Shown here: positions 26,436 to 36,831 of the stretch, in pieces
How positions within the stretch are numbered: the first letter of the stretch is position 1
How the letters are laid out: each line of letters starts with the position of its first letter
Assembly: GCF_030758975.1 (NCBI RefSeq)
Contig: NZ_CP132359.1
Location: forward strand, 1,504,811-1,568,810
Direction of reading: 5' to 3'
From: Bosea beijingensis
GTDB lineage: Bacteria > Pseudomonadota > Alphaproteobacteria > Rhizobiales > Beijerinckiaceae
DNA: 64,000 nt
Position numbers and translations under genes: made by a program
Notes under the pieces: generated by a model
What the model saw: only the letters and a program-made list of their open reading frames with translations
Database searches by the model: none
What the model was told of the DNA's origin: nothing

Positions 26436-26456
26436 TTTGAGAGGGCGAATCCACGC

Positions 26457-26559
26457 CGTCATTCTCGGACGGAGCGCCGCACAGATCCCATAATCTCATG
26501 CAGGAAAAGGCGATGCGCCTGCTTGTCATGAGATGCCCGAGGCAAGCCCGGGCATGACG
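26457..26559. repeat. Imperfect palindromic repeat between the TetR and peptidase genes
   Basis: The outer parts carry GTCATTCTCGG and GGGCATGACG. Internal arms ATCTCATG and CATGAGAT pair, and an AGGCGATGCGCCT hairpin lies at the centre next to CAGGAAAAGGCG. That 12-mer also occurs twice in the element at 6970-7135, which links the two repeats. It fills the gap between the peptidase stop (26579) and the TetR promoter. Boundaries are approximate. Confidence 0.55.
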
Positions 26560-26578
26560 CGATTCCGAGGAGAGACTC

Positions 26579-27271
26579 CTACCAGGGCCGGCGCGGCCCG
26601 GTATCGATATGGATCAGCCCGTTCCAGTAGACATGGTTGCCGCCGACTTCGGGCAGGGCGCGAACCCATTCCAGCACCAGTCGCGGCCTGACGCCGGGGA
26701 CGCGAAAATCCATCGCCTGGCAGCCCTTGTGATAGGAGCCGCGCCGGGCGCGCCAGGGTGGCCGCCAAGTCGAGGTCACCTTCACCGCTCCGTATCTGTC
26801 GGCGATCTTGCCGAGGATCAGCTTCAGTTCCTGCGGCAGGCAGGCGATGGAGGTGCCGGGGTCGGTCGAGATGCCCGGCCGTTCCGCCCTCTCGTTCGGA
26901 TCGAAATCCGGCTCGGCACCAGCCTTTTGCCCTGGTGTCAGCTTCGGCCATTCGACGCCTTCGTCGTCATCCGGCTCACCGGGCTGGGGTGGCGTGGCTT
27001 CGGCAGGCGGGGTTTCCGGGGCCGGCGTCGCGGGTGGAGTTTCCTCGGAAGAAGCCGGCACCGGCGTATCGGGAGCAACTGCGCGCGGCGTTGGCGGAGG
27101 CACGATGATGGGAGGCAGCTTCGGCGTGCCCTCGATGTCGAGATCGAACGGGCGCTGCGGCGGCAGCGGCGCGCGCATCGGCTCGCCTTCCTGTGCGGAG
27201 ACGGCAGCCGCCGAGAGCAGCAGGGCGAGCGCCGGCATGGCCAGCGCGCGCGGGAGGCAGGCCGGGCTCAT
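26579..27271 (-). CDS. Exported peptidase M15-like protein (YcbK/DUF882-type)
   Basis: 230 residues. A signal peptide (MPALALLLSAAAVSAQEG) precedes a Pro/Thr/Glu-rich low-complexity linker (about 30-125). The C-terminal 100 residues contain SYHKGCQAMDFRV (His and Asp zinc ligands) and GLIHIDTGPRRPW (second His pair), the pattern of the M15 D-Ala-D-Ala carboxypeptidase/YcbK fold. It probably acts on peptidoglycan in the periplasm, with the linker spanning some distance from the membrane. Divergent from nuoA and unrelated to it in function. Confidence 0.8.
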   Translation of the reverse strand: MSPACLPRALAMPALALLLSAAAVSAQEGEPMRAPLPPQRPFDLDIEGTPKLPPIIVPPPTPRAVAPDTPVPASSEETPPATPAPETPPAEATPPQPGEPDDDEGVEWPKLTPGQKAGAEPDFDPNERAERPGISTDPGTSIACLPQELKLILGKIADRYGAVKVTSTWRPPWRARRGSYHKGCQAMDFRVPGVRPRLVLEWVRALPEVGGNHVYWNGLIHIDTGPRRPW

Positions 27272-27613
27272 CGTGCCGTCGGGCGTCCGCTACAGGATGA
27301 CTGACGAGCGGAGCGAGGATCACGAAACATCGAAGGCCTTTCGGGATGAAGCGCTCGCGCAGCCGGCAACGATTCGGCACGGTGAACGGATGATTGCCGC
27401 TGCCGCATGCCGAAAGCAGACGATTTTGTCGGATTTTCGCCGTTGCTCTGCATGGCGGTGGCGGGACGTAGCCGGATTTTGCCCTAATCTGCGCTGGGTT
27501 CAACCCGGATACGGCGATTGTGCGGCGCGGCGGAGTCTTGCTTCATTCTAATCGAGGGTCTAAGCGACTGGGACAGCGAGCCGCCCCCGCGGGCGTCTGA
27601 AGTGAGTTCGACC
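27272..27613. other. Intergenic region upstream of nuoA (342 bp)
   Basis: This divergent gap must hold the promoters for the M15-like gene and for the nuo operon. TTGCTT at 27538-27543 resembles a -35 hexamer, but no convincing -10 follows at the usual distance. No tRNA, palindromic repeat or further gene was recognised. The nuoA start chosen (27614) is the one that gives the family length; an open frame from 27518 adds 32 residues unlike any NuoA. Confidence 0.5.
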
Positions 27614-27994
27614 ATGCAAGCTGCCACGGTGCCTTCCATCCTGAGCGACTACCTGCCGCTGGTGCTGTTCATCGGCGTCTCGGCGGTGATCGGCCTGGCC
27701 TTGCTGATCGCGCCCTTCGCGATCGCCTATTCCAAGCCGGATGCGGAAAAGCTCTCGGCCTATGAATGCGGCTTCAACGCCTTCGACGATGCCCGCATGA
27801 AGTTCGACGTCCGCTTCTATCTGGTCGCGATTCTCTTCATCATCTTCGATCTCGAGGTCGCGTTCCTGTTCCCCTGGGCCGTCGCCTTCGGCGGGCTCGG
27901 CTGGTATGGTTTCTGGTCGATGATGATCTTTCTCGGCGTGCTCACCGTGGGTTTCATCTACGAGTGGCGCAAGGGCGCGCTGGAGTGGGACTGA
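27614..27994 (+). CDS. nuoA: NADH-quinone oxidoreductase subunit A
   Basis: 126 residues from the ATG at 27614, with three membrane helices. The conserved loop [20 protein letters not shown] (about 48-68) and the acidic helix [14 protein letters not shown] are diagnostic of NuoA/ND3. It is a membrane-arm subunit near the quinone site of proton-pumping complex I. It is the first gene of the nuo operon. Confidence 0.96.
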   Translation: MQAATVPSILSDYLPLVLFIGVSAVIGLALLIAPFAIAYSKPDAEKLSAYECGFNAFDDARMKFDVRFYLVAILFIIFDLEVAFLFPWAVAFGGLGWYGFWSMMIFLGVLTVGFIYEWRKGALEWD

Positions 27995-28059
27995 CTGTCG
28001 GGTTGCGAGGCGGCGCTCCGCTTTCGATCCGGCAGGCAAAGGTTCACAAGGATTAGGTT

Positions 28060-28644
28060 ATGGCAATCACAGCGATCGATCGTGGTGATCCGCTCGTCGC
28101 GCAGGCGCCGAGGGGCTTGCTCGGTCCCGACGGCAAGCCGCTGGGAGCGCGTGATCCGTTCTTCGTCGAGATCAACAACGAGCTGGCCGACAAGGGCTTC
28201 CTCGTCACCGCCACGGATGATCTGATCAACTGGGCCCGTACCGGCTCGCTGATGTGGATGACCTTCGGTCTGGCCTGCTGCGCCGTCGAGATGATGCAGC
28301 TCTCGATGCCGCGCTACGATGTTGAGCGCTTCGGCTTCGCGCCGCGCGCCTCGCCGCGCCAGTCGGACGTGATGATCGTCGCGGGCACGCTGACCAACAA
28401 GATGGCCCCGGCGCTCCGCAAGGTCTACGACCAGATGCCGGAGCCGCGCTACGTCATCTCGATGGGCTCCTGCGCCAATGGCGGCGGCTACTACCACTAC
28501 AGCTACTCGGTGGTGCGCGGCTGCGACCGCATCGTCCCGATCGACATCTATGTCCCGGGTTGCCCGCCGACGGCCGAGGCGCTGCTCTACGGCGTCCTGC
28601 TGCTGCAGAAGAAGATCCGCCGCACCGGCACGATCGAGCGCTGA
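28060..28644 (+). CDS. nuoB: NADH-quinone oxidoreductase subunit B
   Basis: 194 residues. A ribosome site AAGGA (28048-28052) supports the ATG at 28060. The N2 4Fe-4S cluster ligands are visible: the adjacent pair in [10 protein letters not shown], the Cys in [13 protein letters not shown] and the Cys in YVPGCPPT. This peripheral-arm subunit passes electrons from N2 to quinone together with NuoD. The N-terminal 35 residues are a poorly conserved extension. Confidence 0.97.
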   Translation: MAITAIDRGDPLVAQAPRGLLGPDGKPLGARDPFFVEINNELADKGFLVTATDDLINWARTGSLMWMTFGLACCAVEMMQLSMPRYDVERFGFAPRASPRQSDVMIVAGTLTNKMAPALRKVYDQMPEPRYVISMGSCANGGGYYHYSYSVVRGCDRIVPIDIYVPGCPPTAEALLYGVLLLQKKIRRTGTIER

Positions 28645-28685
28645 GCGCTCTTTCGGTCGATGCTGCAGGCGATGAAGGTGAGACG

Positions 28686-29291
28686 ATGAGCGAAGCGCTC
28701 GTACAACTCGGCGAAGAGATCAAGGCCGCGCTGCCCGGCGCGGTGACGGAGGCCGTCGTCGCCTTCGAGGAGCTCACGATCCATGCCGAGGCGGCTTCGA
28801 TCGTCGCGGTGCTGCGCACGCTCTACAGCGATCCGCGCTTCCGCTTCGTGAACTTCACCGACATCGCCGGCGCCGATTATCCCGGCCGCGAGAAACGCTT
28901 CGACGTCGTCTATCATATGCTTGCGCCGCACCATAACCGCCGCATCCGCGTGAAGGTGCAGACCGACGAGGCGACGCCCGTCCCCTCCGTCATCGACGTG
29001 TTCCCGGCGGCGAACTGGTTCGAGCGCGAGGCCTACGACTTCTACGGTATCCTCTTCTCCGGCCACCCGGATCTGCGCCGCATCCTCACCGATTACGGTT
29101 TCGAGGGTTATCCGCTGCGCAAGGACTTCCCGCTGACCGGCTTCGTCGAGGTCCGCTATGACGACGAGCAGAAGCGCGTCGTCTACGAGCTGGTGAAGCT
29201 CAACCAGGAATTCCGCAACTTCGATTTCCTCTCGCCCTGGGAAGGCACGGATTACGTGCTGCCGGGCGACGAGAAGGCGAAGGGGGCGTGA
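28686..29291 (+). CDS. nuoC: NADH-quinone oxidoreductase subunit C
   Basis: 201 residues from the ATG at 28686, after GGTGAGACG. The 30-kDa subunit signature [21 protein letters not shown] (about 120-140) and the following [12 protein letters not shown] are clear. It is separate from NuoD, as in most alphaproteobacteria and unlike the E. coli NuoCD fusion. It belongs to the hydrophilic arm. Its stop overlaps the start of the GFA-family gene. Confidence 0.97.
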   Translation: MSEALVQLGEEIKAALPGAVTEAVVAFEELTIHAEAASIVAVLRTLYSDPRFRFVNFTDIAGADYPGREKRFDVVYHMLAPHHNRRIRVKVQTDEATPVPSVIDVFPAANWFEREAYDFYGILFSGHPDLRRILTDYGFEGYPLRKDFPLTGFVEVRYDDEQKRVVYELVKLNQEFRNFDFLSPWEGTDYVLPGDEKAKGA

Positions 29292-29731
29292 TGACTGCTG
29301 CGGCGAAAAAGCTGTCTGGCGGTTGTCTCTGCGGCGCGGTGCGTTTCACCGCCGTGCCCAAGAAGGCCGAGATGGATGCGTGCCATTGCGGCATGTGCCA
29401 GCGCTGGAGCGGCGGCGTCTTCATGGCCGTGTCCTGCGGCGAGGTCGCCGTCGAGGACGAGAGCGAGCTTGGCACCTATCCTTCGTCGGAATGGGCGATG
29501 CGCCAGTTCTGCAAGCGTTGCGGCTCCAGCCTGTTCTGGCGACTGCGCGAGGGTGGCGACCATGTCGCGGTCTCGTTCCAGAGCTTCGACGACAAGAACT
29601 CCTTCATCTTCCTCGAAGAGATCTTCATCGACGCGAAGCCCGCGCTCTATGATTTCGCCGGGGAACGCCCCCGGCTGACGGGCGCCGAGGTGCTGGCGCG
29701 CTTCGAGGCGCAGCAGGAAGGCCGGTCATGA
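29291..29731 (+). CDS. GFA-family (CENP-V/GFA) zinc protein inside the nuo operon
   Basis: 146 residues from the ATG at 29291 (overlapping the nuoC stop). The zinc-binding cysteine motifs of the GFA fold are complete: [10 protein letters not shown] (Cys 12 and 14), CHCGMC near residue 34-39 and [10 protein letters not shown] near 76. Members bind glutathione adducts or zinc; some activate formaldehyde with glutathione. It overlaps nuoD by 4 bp, so it is translated with complex I genes, but no GFA protein is a known complex I subunit. Its role here is unknown; an accessory in cluster assembly or detoxification is only a guess. Confidence 0.88.
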   Translation: MTAAAKKLSGGCLCGAVRFTAVPKKAEMDACHCGMCQRWSGGVFMAVSCGEVAVEDESELGTYPSSEWAMRQFCKRCGSSLFWRLREGGDHVAVSFQSFDDKNSFIFLEEIFIDAKPALYDFAGERPRLTGAEVLARFEAQQEGRS

Positions 29732-30918
29732 CCGAGCACAATATCCGCAATTTCTCGATCAATTTCGGCCCGCAGCACCCGGCCGCGCACGGCGTGCTGC
29801 GTCTGGTGCTGGAGCTCGACGGCGAGATCGTCGAGCGTGTCGATCCGCATATCGGCCTGCTGCATCGCGGCACCGAGAAGCTGATCGAGGCCAAGACCTA
29901 TCTCCAGGCCGTGCCCTATTTCGACCGGCTCGACTATGTCGCGCCGATGAACCAGGAGCATGCCTATGCGCTGGCGGTCGAGCGCCTCGTCGGCGTGACC
30001 GTGCCGCGCCGCGGCCAGCTCATCCGCGTGCTCTATTCCGAGATCGGCCGCATCCTCTCGCATCTCCTGAACGTCACCACGCAGGCGATGGACGTCGGCG
30101 CCCTCACGCCCCCGCTCTGGGGCTTCGAGGAGCGCGAGAAGCTGATGATCTTCTACGAGCGGGCCTGCGGCGCGCGCATGCACGCAGCCTATGTCCGTCC
30201 GGGCGGTGTCCACCAGGATATCCCGGTCTCGCTGATCCACGACATCGCCGAATGGTGCGATCCGTTCCTCAAGGTCTGCGACGACCTCGAAGGCCTGCTC
30301 AGCGACAACCGCATCTTCAAGCAGCGCAACGTCGATATCGGCGTGGTCGATCTCGAGACCTGCTGGAAATGGGGCTTCTCGGGCGTGATGGTGCGTGGCT
30401 CCGGCGCGCCCTGGGACCTGCGCAAGTCGCAGCCCTACGAGTGCTACGAGGAGCTGGAGTTCGACATTCCCGTCGGCAAGAACGGCGACTGCTTCGACCG
30501 CTATCACATCCGCATGGAAGAGATGCGCCAGTCGGTCCGCATCATGAAGCAGTGCTGCGACAAGCTGCTGGCCCCCGATGGCGGCGGCCCGGTCTCCTCG
30601 CTCGACGGCAAGATGGTGCCGCCCAAGCGCGGCGAGATGAAGCGCTCGATGGAAGCGCTGATCCACCATTTCAAGCTCTATACGGAGGGCTACAAGGTGC
30701 CGGCCGGCGAGGTCTATGCCGCCGTCGAGGCGCCGAAGGGCGAGTTCGGCGTCTATCTGGTTTCGGACGGCACCAACAAGCCCTATCGCTGCAAGATCAA
30801 GGCCCCGGGCTTCGCCCATCTCCAGGCCATGGATTTCATGTGCCGCAAGCACATGCTCGCCGACGTCTCCGCGATCCTCGGCTCCCTCGATATCGTCTTT
30901 GGTGAAGTTGACCGCTGA
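29728..30918 (+). CDS. nuoD: NADH-quinone oxidoreductase subunit D
   Basis: 396 residues. The 49-kDa family signature is clear: [21 protein letters not shown] (part of the quinone site), [12 protein letters not shown] and a C-terminal DIVFGEVDR. The His in HPAAHG and the Tyr in [10 protein letters not shown] line the quinone-reaction cavity. It overlaps the GFA-family gene at its start and the nuoE ATG at its stop. Confidence 0.97.
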   Translation: MTEHNIRNFSINFGPQHPAAHGVLRLVLELDGEIVERVDPHIGLLHRGTEKLIEAKTYLQAVPYFDRLDYVAPMNQEHAYALAVERLVGVTVPRRGQLIRVLYSEIGRILSHLLNVTTQAMDVGALTPPLWGFEEREKLMIFYERACGARMHAAYVRPGGVHQDIPVSLIHDIAEWCDPFLKVCDDLEGLLSDNRIFKQRNVDIGVVDLETCWKWGFSGVMVRGSGAPWDLRKSQPYECYEELEFDIPVGKNGDCFDRYHIRMEEMRQSVRIMKQCCDKLLAPDGGGPVSSLDGKMVPPKRGEMKRSMEALIHHFKLYTEGYKVPAGEVYAAVEAPKGEFGVYLVSDGTNKPYRCKIKAPGFAHLQAMDFMCRKHMLADVSAILGSLDIVFGEVDR

Positions 30919-32135
30919 TGTCCGTCCGTCGTCTCGCCCCTGATCCGGTTCAGCCCGCCTCCTTCGCCTTCACCGCGGCGAACGAGAACTGGATCGTCCA
31001 GCAGATCGCCAAGTACCCCGAAGGCCGGCAGGCTTCCGCCGTCATCCCGCTGCTGTGGAAGGCGCAGGAGCAGGAGGGCTGGGTCTCCCGCGCCGTGATC
31101 GAGACCGTCGCGAAGCGCCTCGGCATGGCGCCGATGCGGGTGCTGGAGGTCGCGACCTTCTACACCATGTTCAACCTGCAGCCGGTCGGCGAATTCTTCG
31201 TCCAGCTCTGCGGTACGACGCCCTGCGCGCTGCGCGGCGCGGAAGCGCTGAAGAAGGTCTGCGAGGACGTCATCGGCCCGCAATCGACCGTGACAGCCGA
31301 CGGCAAGCTCTCCTGGCTCGAAGTCGAGTGCCTGGGCGCCTGCTGCAACGCCCCGATGGCGCAGATCAATGTCGATTACTACGAGGACCTGACGCCGGCG
31401 AATTTCCGCCAGCTCCTCGACGATCTCCGCAACGGCCGCGCCACCAAGCCCGGCCCGCAGAACGGTCGCACCGGCTCCGAGCCGGAAGGTGGTCCGCAGA
31501 CGCTGACCGACAAGGCGCTCTATGACGGGTCGATGATCGGCGCCGGCGACTGGCAGAAGCGCATCGTCGAGCAGCGCAAGGCCGCTGCCGAAGCCGCCGC
31601 CGCCAAGGCCGCCGCCGAGGCGGAAGCCAAGAAGGCGGCCGAAGCCGAAGCGAAGAAGGCCGACGCGACCCCGGCCGCCGTCGCTGCCAAGCCTGCGACC
31701 GAGACGGCCGCTGCCGCCCGCCCGCAGCCTTCCTCGCCGACCCAGCCTTCCAACGCGGCCAAGGACACCCCGGCCGCCAAGGGCAAGGTCGAGAAGAAGG
31801 ATGTCGCCGAGGCTGCCAAGCCTGCGGCGGCGGGTAAGGTCACCGCGACCGACGAGAGCAAGCCCGAACTGCTGACCGTGGCGCGCGGCGGCAAGGGCGA
31901 CGATCTCGAGCTGATCTGGGGCGTAGGGCCGAAGCTCGGCAAGATGCTCAACGAGATGGGGGTCTGGCATTACGACCAGATCGCCAAGTGGACACCGGCG
32001 GAGCTCGCCTGGGTCGATGCGCGGCTGACCGGCTTCAAGGGCCGGGCGGAGCGTGACGACTGGATTGCTCAGTCGAAGAAGCTCGCGACGGGTTGGCGCC
32101 CGGAGTCGAAGCTTGGCGACAAGCCGGCAGAGTGA
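30918..32135 (+). CDS. nuoE: NADH-quinone oxidoreductase subunit E with C-terminal HhH-like extension
   Basis: 405 residues, about twice the basic NuoE length. Residues 1-165 are the thioredoxin-like 24-kDa subunit; the N1a 2Fe-2S ligands lie in CGTTPC (near 97) and CLGACC (near 138). An Ala/Lys/Glu-rich coiled or disordered linker (about 215-315) leads to a C-terminal domain (about 320-395) with LIWGVGPKLGKMLNEMG, a helix-hairpin-helix pattern. Similar tails occur on NuoE in other alphaproteobacteria; their function is not known. The core takes part in NADH oxidation with NuoF. Confidence 0.95.
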   Translation: MSVRRLAPDPVQPASFAFTAANENWIVQQIAKYPEGRQASAVIPLLWKAQEQEGWVSRAVIETVAKRLGMAPMRVLEVATFYTMFNLQPVGEFFVQLCGTTPCALRGAEALKKVCEDVIGPQSTVTADGKLSWLEVECLGACCNAPMAQINVDYYEDLTPANFRQLLDDLRNGRATKPGPQNGRTGSEPEGGPQTLTDKALYDGSMIGAGDWQKRIVEQRKAAAEAAAAKAAAEAEAKKAAEAEAKKADATPAAVAAKPATETAAAARPQPSSPTQPSNAAKDTPAAKGKVEKKDVAEAAKPAAAGKVTATDESKPELLTVARGGKGDDLELIWGVGPKLGKMLNEMGVWHYDQIAKWTPAELAWVDARLTGFKGRAERDDWIAQSKKLATGWRPESKLGDKPAE

Positions 32136-32146
32136 GGCACTAGGAC

Positions 32147-33451
32147 ATGCTCGCAGATCGCGATCGCATCTTCACCAATCTCTACGGCCTGCATGACCGT
32201 ACCCTGAAGGGTGCGATCCAGCGCGGCGGCTGGGATGGCACCAAGTTCATCCTGGAGCAGGGCCGGGACTGGATCATCGACGAGATGAAGAAGTCCGGCC
32301 TGCGCGGCCGCGGCGGCGCCGGCTTCCCGACCGGGCTGAAATGGTCGTTCATGCCCAAGGTCAGCGACGGGCGCCCGCATTACCTCGTCGTCAATGCCGA
32401 CGAGTCGGAGCCGGGCACCTGCAAGGATCGCGAGATCATGCGCAACGACCCGCATACGCTGGTCGAGGGCTGCCTGATCGCCTCCTTCGCCATGGGCGCG
32501 CATGCGGCCTATATCTACATCCGTGGCGAGTATGTCCGCGAGCGCGAGGCGCTGCAGCGCGCCGTCGACGAGGCCTATGAGGCCAGGCTCATCGGCAAGG
32601 ATAACGTCCACGGCTATCCCTTTGATCTCTATGTGCATCACGGCGCCGGCGCCTATATCTGCGGCGAAGAGACGGCGCTGCTGGAGAGCCTCGAGGGCAA
32701 GAAGGGCATGCCGCGGCTGAAGCCGCCATTCCCGGCCAATATGGGCCTCTACGGCTGCCCGACCACGGTGAACAACGTCGAGTCGATCGCCGTCGCCCCG
32801 ACCATCCTGCGCCGCGGCGCGAGCTGGTTCTCCTCGATCGGCACGCCGAACAATGTCGGCACCAAGCTGTTCTGCGTCTCGGGCCATGTGAACAAGCCCT
32901 GCAACGTCGAAGAGGCGATGGGCCTGACCTTCCGCGAGCTGATCGACAAGCATTGCGGCGGCATCCGCGGCGGCTGGGACAATCTCAAGGCCGTCATCCC
33001 CGGCGGTTCGTCGGTGCGCATGGTCCCAGCCGAGCAGATCATCGACACCCCGATGGATTTCGACTCGCTCTCGAAGCTGCGTTCCGGCCTCGGCACGGCG
33101 GCGGTGATCGTGATGGACAAGTCGACCGACATCGTCCGCGCCATCGCCCGCATCAGCCATTTCTACAAGCATGAGAGCTGCGGCCAGTGTACGCCTTGCC
33201 GCGAAGGCACGGGCTGGATGTGGCGCGTCATGGAGCGCATGGCCGAAGGCCGCGCCCAGAAGCGCGAGATCGACATGCTGCTCGACGTCACCAAGCAGAT
33301 CGAGGGCCACACGATCTGCGCGCTCGGCGACGCCGCGGCCTGGCCGATCCAGGGCCTGATCGCGCATTTCCGTCACGAGATCGAGCAGCGCATCGACGAC
33401 TATGCCGCCAACCCGCACAGCGAGCCTGTGCGCCTGATGGCGGCGGAGTGA
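32147..33451 (+). CDS. nuoF: NADH-quinone oxidoreductase subunit F
   Basis: 434 residues. The FMN/NADH site is seen in [16 protein letters not shown] (about 55-70), [14 protein letters not shown] and [16 protein letters not shown]. The N3 4Fe-4S ligands are in [12 protein letters not shown] (about 345-356) with a fourth Cys in HTICALGD. It is the NADH-oxidising subunit at the tip of the peripheral arm. It starts 11 bp after nuoE and ends 4 bp before nuoG. Confidence 0.97.
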   Translation: MLADRDRIFTNLYGLHDRTLKGAIQRGGWDGTKFILEQGRDWIIDEMKKSGLRGRGGAGFPTGLKWSFMPKVSDGRPHYLVVNADESEPGTCKDREIMRNDPHTLVEGCLIASFAMGAHAAYIYIRGEYVREREALQRAVDEAYEARLIGKDNVHGYPFDLYVHHGAGAYICGEETALLESLEGKKGMPRLKPPFPANMGLYGCPTTVNNVESIAVAPTILRRGASWFSSIGTPNNVGTKLFCVSGHVNKPCNVEEAMGLTFRELIDKHCGGIRGGWDNLKAVIPGGSSVRMVPAEQIIDTPMDFDSLSKLRSGLGTAAVIVMDKSTDIVRAIARISHFYKHESCGQCTPCREGTGWMWRVMERMAEGRAQKREIDMLLDVTKQIEGHTICALGDAAAWPIQGLIAHFRHEIEQRIDDYAANPHSEPVRLMAAE

Positions 33452-33455
33452 GACC

Positions 33456-35519
33456 ATGACGAAACTCCTCATCGACGGCATCGAGGTCGACGTTCCGCCT
33501 GAGTACACCGTGCTCCAGGCTTGCGAGGCGGCGGGCGTCGAGGTGCCGCGCTTCTGCTTCCACGAGCGTCTCTCGATCGCCGGCAACTGCCGCATGTGCC
33601 TCGTCGAGGTGAAGGGTGGCCCGCCGAAGCCGCAGGCCTCCTGCGCCATCGGCGTGCGCGACCTGCGCCCCGGCCCGAACGGCGAGCCGCCGGTCGTCCT
33701 GACCAAGTCGCCGATGGTCAAGAAGGCCCGCGAAGGGGTGATGGAGTTCCTGCTCATCAACCACCCGCTCGATTGCCCGATCTGCGACCAGGGCGGCGAG
33801 TGCGACCTGCAGGATCAGGCGATGGCCTATGGCGCGGACACCTCGCGCTATGCCGAGAACAAGCGCGCGGTCGAGGACAAGTATATCGGCCCGCTGGTCA
33901 AGACGCAGATGACGCGCTGCATCCAGTGTACGCGCTGCGTCCGCTTCACCACCGAGGTGGCCGGCGCCTCTGATCTCGGCGCCATCGGCCGCGGCGAGGA
34001 CATGGAGATCACGACCTATCTCGAGCAGGCGATGGCGTCGGAGCTCCAGAGCAACGTCGTCGATCTCTGCCCGGTCGGCGCGCTGACCTCGAAGCCCTAC
34101 CAGAACAAGGCCCGTCCCTGGGAGCTCTCGAAGACCGAGAGCATCGACGTGATGGACGCGGTCGGCTCTGCCATCCGCGTCGACTCGCGCGGCAAGGAAG
34201 TGATGCGCATCCTGCCCCGCCTCAACGAGGCGGTGAACGAGGAGTGGATCTCCGACAAGACCCGCCACGTCGCCGACGGCCTCAAGACCCAGCGCCTCGA
34301 CCGGCCCTATATCCGCGAGAATGGCCGCCTGCGTCCGGCAAGCTGGAACGAGGTGTTCGCCGCCATCGCCGCCAAGGTGAAGGCGACGGCCCCTGAGAAG
34401 ATCGGCGCCATCGCCGGCGATCTCGCCGCGGTCGAGGACATGTTCGCGCTGAAGAGCCTGATCGTCTCGCTCGGCTCCGCCAATCTCGATGCCCGCCAGG
34501 ATGGCACCAGGCTGCATCCGAAGTTCGGCCGCGCGTCCTACGTCCTCAACGCCGGCATCGCCGGCATCGAGGATGCGACCTCGCTGCTGATCATCGGCTC
34601 GAACCCGCGCCGCGAGGCGCCGATCCTGAACGCCCGCATCCGCAAGCGCTGGCTGCGTGGCGATCTCAAGGTCTCCGTCATCGGCGAGAAGGCCGACCTG
34701 ACCTATACCTACGAATATCTCGGCGCCGGCCCGGAGACGCTGGCCGAGGTCGTGAAGTCGGCCGCCGCTGCCGGCGGCAAGCCGATGGTGCTGGTCGGGC
34801 AGGGCGCTCTTTCCCGCGCTGACGGTGAGGCCGTGCTCTCGCTCGCCGCCAAGGCGGCGCAGGCGCTCGGCGCCGTCGCTGAGGGCTGGAACGGCTTCGG
34901 CGTGATCCATACCGCCGCTTCCCGCGTCGGCGCGCTCGATCTCGGCTTCGTGCCGGGCGAGGGGGGGCTTGACGCGGCTGCGATGGTCAAGCCGGGAGCG
35001 CTCGATGTGCTCTTCCTGCTCGGAGCCGACGAGATCGAGGTGCCGGAAGGTGCTTTCGTCGTCTACCAGGGCACGCATGGCGACAAGGGTGCCCACCGCG
35101 CCGACGTCATCCTGCCGGGCGCTGCCTATACCGAGAAGTCCGGCACCTATGTGAACACGGAAGGTCGTGTGCAGATGGGCGACCGCGCCACCTTCCCGCC
35201 GGGCGATGCCCGCGAGGACTGGGCGATCCTGCGCGCGCTCTCGGCAACGCTAGGCAAGACGCTGCCCTTCGACTCGCTGTCCGGCTTGCGCAAGGCGCTC
35301 TACGAGGCGCATCCGCATTTCGCGGCGCTCGACAGTCTTTCGATCAATGATGCGGCGGAGATCGGCAAGCTCGCCGGCATCGGCGGCAAGACCGACAAGG
35401 CGGGCTTCGCGCCCGTCGTCGCCGATTTCTATCAGACCAACCCGATCGCGCGTGCCTCCGCCATCATGGCGGAATGCTCGGCGCTGGCCTCCGGCCGGCA
35501 TCAGCAGGCGGCGGAGTAA
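33456..35519 (+). CDS. nuoG: NADH-quinone oxidoreductase subunit G
   Basis: 687 residues. The N-terminal ferredoxin domain holds N1b ([15 protein letters not shown] with a later Cys), then the His-ligated N5 site [17 protein letters not shown] and N4 in [11 protein letters not shown] with a later Cys in DLCPVGAL. The rest is an inactive molybdopterin-oxidoreductase-like domain. The four-Cys N7 motif of some bacteria is not apparent. It carries electrons along the peripheral arm. Confidence 0.97.
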   Translation: MTKLLIDGIEVDVPPEYTVLQACEAAGVEVPRFCFHERLSIAGNCRMCLVEVKGGPPKPQASCAIGVRDLRPGPNGEPPVVLTKSPMVKKAREGVMEFLLINHPLDCPICDQGGECDLQDQAMAYGADTSRYAENKRAVEDKYIGPLVKTQMTRCIQCTRCVRFTTEVAGASDLGAIGRGEDMEITTYLEQAMASELQSNVVDLCPVGALTSKPYQNKARPWELSKTESIDVMDAVGSAIRVDSRGKEVMRILPRLNEAVNEEWISDKTRHVADGLKTQRLDRPYIRENGRLRPASWNEVFAAIAAKVKATAPEKIGAIAGDLAAVEDMFALKSLIVSLGSANLDARQDGTRLHPKFGRASYVLNAGIAGIEDATSLLIIGSNPRREAPILNARIRKRWLRGDLKVSVIGEKADLTYTYEYLGAGPETLAEVVKSAAAAGGKPMVLVGQGALSRADGEAVLSLAAKAAQALGAVAEGWNGFGVIHTAASRVGALDLGFVPGEGGLDAAAMVKPGALDVLFLLGADEIEVPEGAFVVYQGTHGDKGAHRADVILPGAAYTEKSGTYVNTEGRVQMGDRATFPPGDAREDWAILRALSATLGKTLPFDSLSGLRKALYEAHPHFAALDSLSINDAAEIGKLAGIGGKTDKAGFAPVVADFYQTNPIARASAIMAECSALASGRHQQAAE

Positions 35520-35525
35520 GCGGCC

Positions 35526-36578
35526 ATGAACTGGGACCTCGTCCTCGATATCGCGATCATCCTCGGCAAGAGCCTGCTGCTGCTGGTCTGCCTGCTGGTC
35601 TTCATCGCCTATATCCTGCTGGCCGACCGCAAGGTCTGGGCGGCGGTGCAGCTTCGCCGTGGCCCGAACGTGGTCGGACCCTGGGGCCTGTTCCAGAGCT
35701 TCGCGGACCTGATCAAGTTCGCGCTCAAGGAGCCGATCATCCCGTCCGGCGCCAACAAGGGCATCTTCCTGCTGGCGCCCTTCATCTCCTGCCTGCTGGC
35801 GCTCGGCGCCTGGGCGGTGATCCCGGTGGCGGAAGGCTGGGCGATCGCCGACATCAATGTCGGCGTGCTCTATATCCTCGCGATCTCCTCGCTCGGCGTC
35901 TACGGCATCATCATGGCCGGCTGGGCTTCGAACTCGAAATACCCGTTCATGAGCGCGCTGCGCTCGGCGGCGCAGATGGTCTCCTACGAGGTCTCGATCG
36001 GCTTCGTGATCATCACCGTGCTGCTCTGCGTCGGCTCGCTGAACCTCTCGGCGGTGGTCGAGGCGCAGCAGAACCGAGGGCTGGCTCACGCGCTGGGCGT
36101 GCCGTGGCTTTCGATCCTGAACTGGTACTTCATCCCGCTCTTCCCGATGTTCGTGGTCTTCTTCATCTCGGCTCTGGCCGAGACGAACCGGCCGCCCTTC
36201 GATCTGGCCGAGGCGGAATCCGAGCTCGTGGCGGGCTTCATGGTCGAGTATTCCTCGACCCCGTACCTGCTGTTCATGCTCGGCGAATACGTGGCGATCA
36301 TGACCATGTGCTCGCTGACCACGATCCTGTTCCTCGGCGGCTGGGCGCCGCCGGTCGCGCTGCCGCCCTTCACCTGGCTGCCCGGCGTGTTCTGGTTCGC
36401 GCTCAAGGTCTGCCTCGTGTTCTTCATGTTCGCGCTGGTGAAGGCCTTCGTGCCGCGCTACCGCTACGACCAGTTGATGCGCCTGGGCTGGAAGGTCTTC
36501 CTGCCGCTCTCGCTCGCCTGCGTGGTGATCGTGGCGCTGGTGCTGCAGTTGACCGGCTGGGGGCCGGTGGCGGGATGA
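35526..36578 (+). CDS. nuoH: NADH-quinone oxidoreductase subunit H
   Basis: 350 residues, eight or so membrane helices. The ND1 signature is complete: [31 protein letters not shown] near residue 35-65 and [20 protein letters not shown] near 220-240, which form the quinone chamber and the E-channel. It links the peripheral and membrane arms. Its stop overlaps the start of a small membrane-protein gene by 4 bp. Confidence 0.97.
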   Translation: MNWDLVLDIAIILGKSLLLLVCLLVFIAYILLADRKVWAAVQLRRGPNVVGPWGLFQSFADLIKFALKEPIIPSGANKGIFLLAPFISCLLALGAWAVIPVAEGWAIADINVGVLYILAISSLGVYGIIMAGWASNSKYPFMSALRSAAQMVSYEVSIGFVIITVLLCVGSLNLSAVVEAQQNRGLAHALGVPWLSILNWYFIPLFPMFVVFFISALAETNRPPFDLAEAESELVAGFMVEYSSTPYLLFMLGEYVAIMTMCSLTTILFLGGWAPPVALPPFTWLPGVFWFALKVCLVFFMFALVKAFVPRYRYDQLMRLGWKVFLPLSLACVVIVALVLQLTGWGPVAG

Positions 36579-36811
36579 GTTGGGCCGGCCCGCTCGGTGC
36601 CCTGATCGGCTTCGGGCTCGGCCTGCTGGAATACCGGCTGATGTCGGCTGTGGTGATCGGGGCGCTCCGGCGCACGGATCGCTCGGAGACGCAGGCCGAG
36701 AAGGATGATTACGAGCGCCGCATCCGCATCCTGCGGGCGGTGCTGGTTGTAATGACGATCGGCTTGATGCCGATCCTTGGTTTCGTGATCGGCCGGACGT
36801 TGTTCGGCTGA
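36575..36811 (+). CDS. Small two-helix membrane protein encoded in the nuo operon
   Basis: 78 residues. It overlaps the nuoH stop (ATGA) and ends 20 bp before nuoI. There are two hydrophobic stretches (about 5-30, with [20 protein letters not shown], and about 53-75, [18 protein letters not shown]) around a charged loop ([20 protein letters not shown]). No family is recognised. Translational coupling between two core subunits suggests it acts with complex I, as a supernumerary subunit or assembly factor, but this is inference. A longer in-frame reading would overlap most of nuoH and is not credible. Confidence 0.75.
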   Translation: MSWAGPLGALIGFGLGLLEYRLMSAVVIGALRRTDRSETQAEKDDYERRIRILRAVLVVMTIGLMPILGFVIGRTLFG

Positions 36812-36831
36812 GGATGTAAAGGACGAAGGCG

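Noticed and set aside
26369..26578. An insertion sequence between the TetR and M15-like genes.
   Set aside because: Only an imperfect palindrome is present; there is no transposase or clear target duplication.
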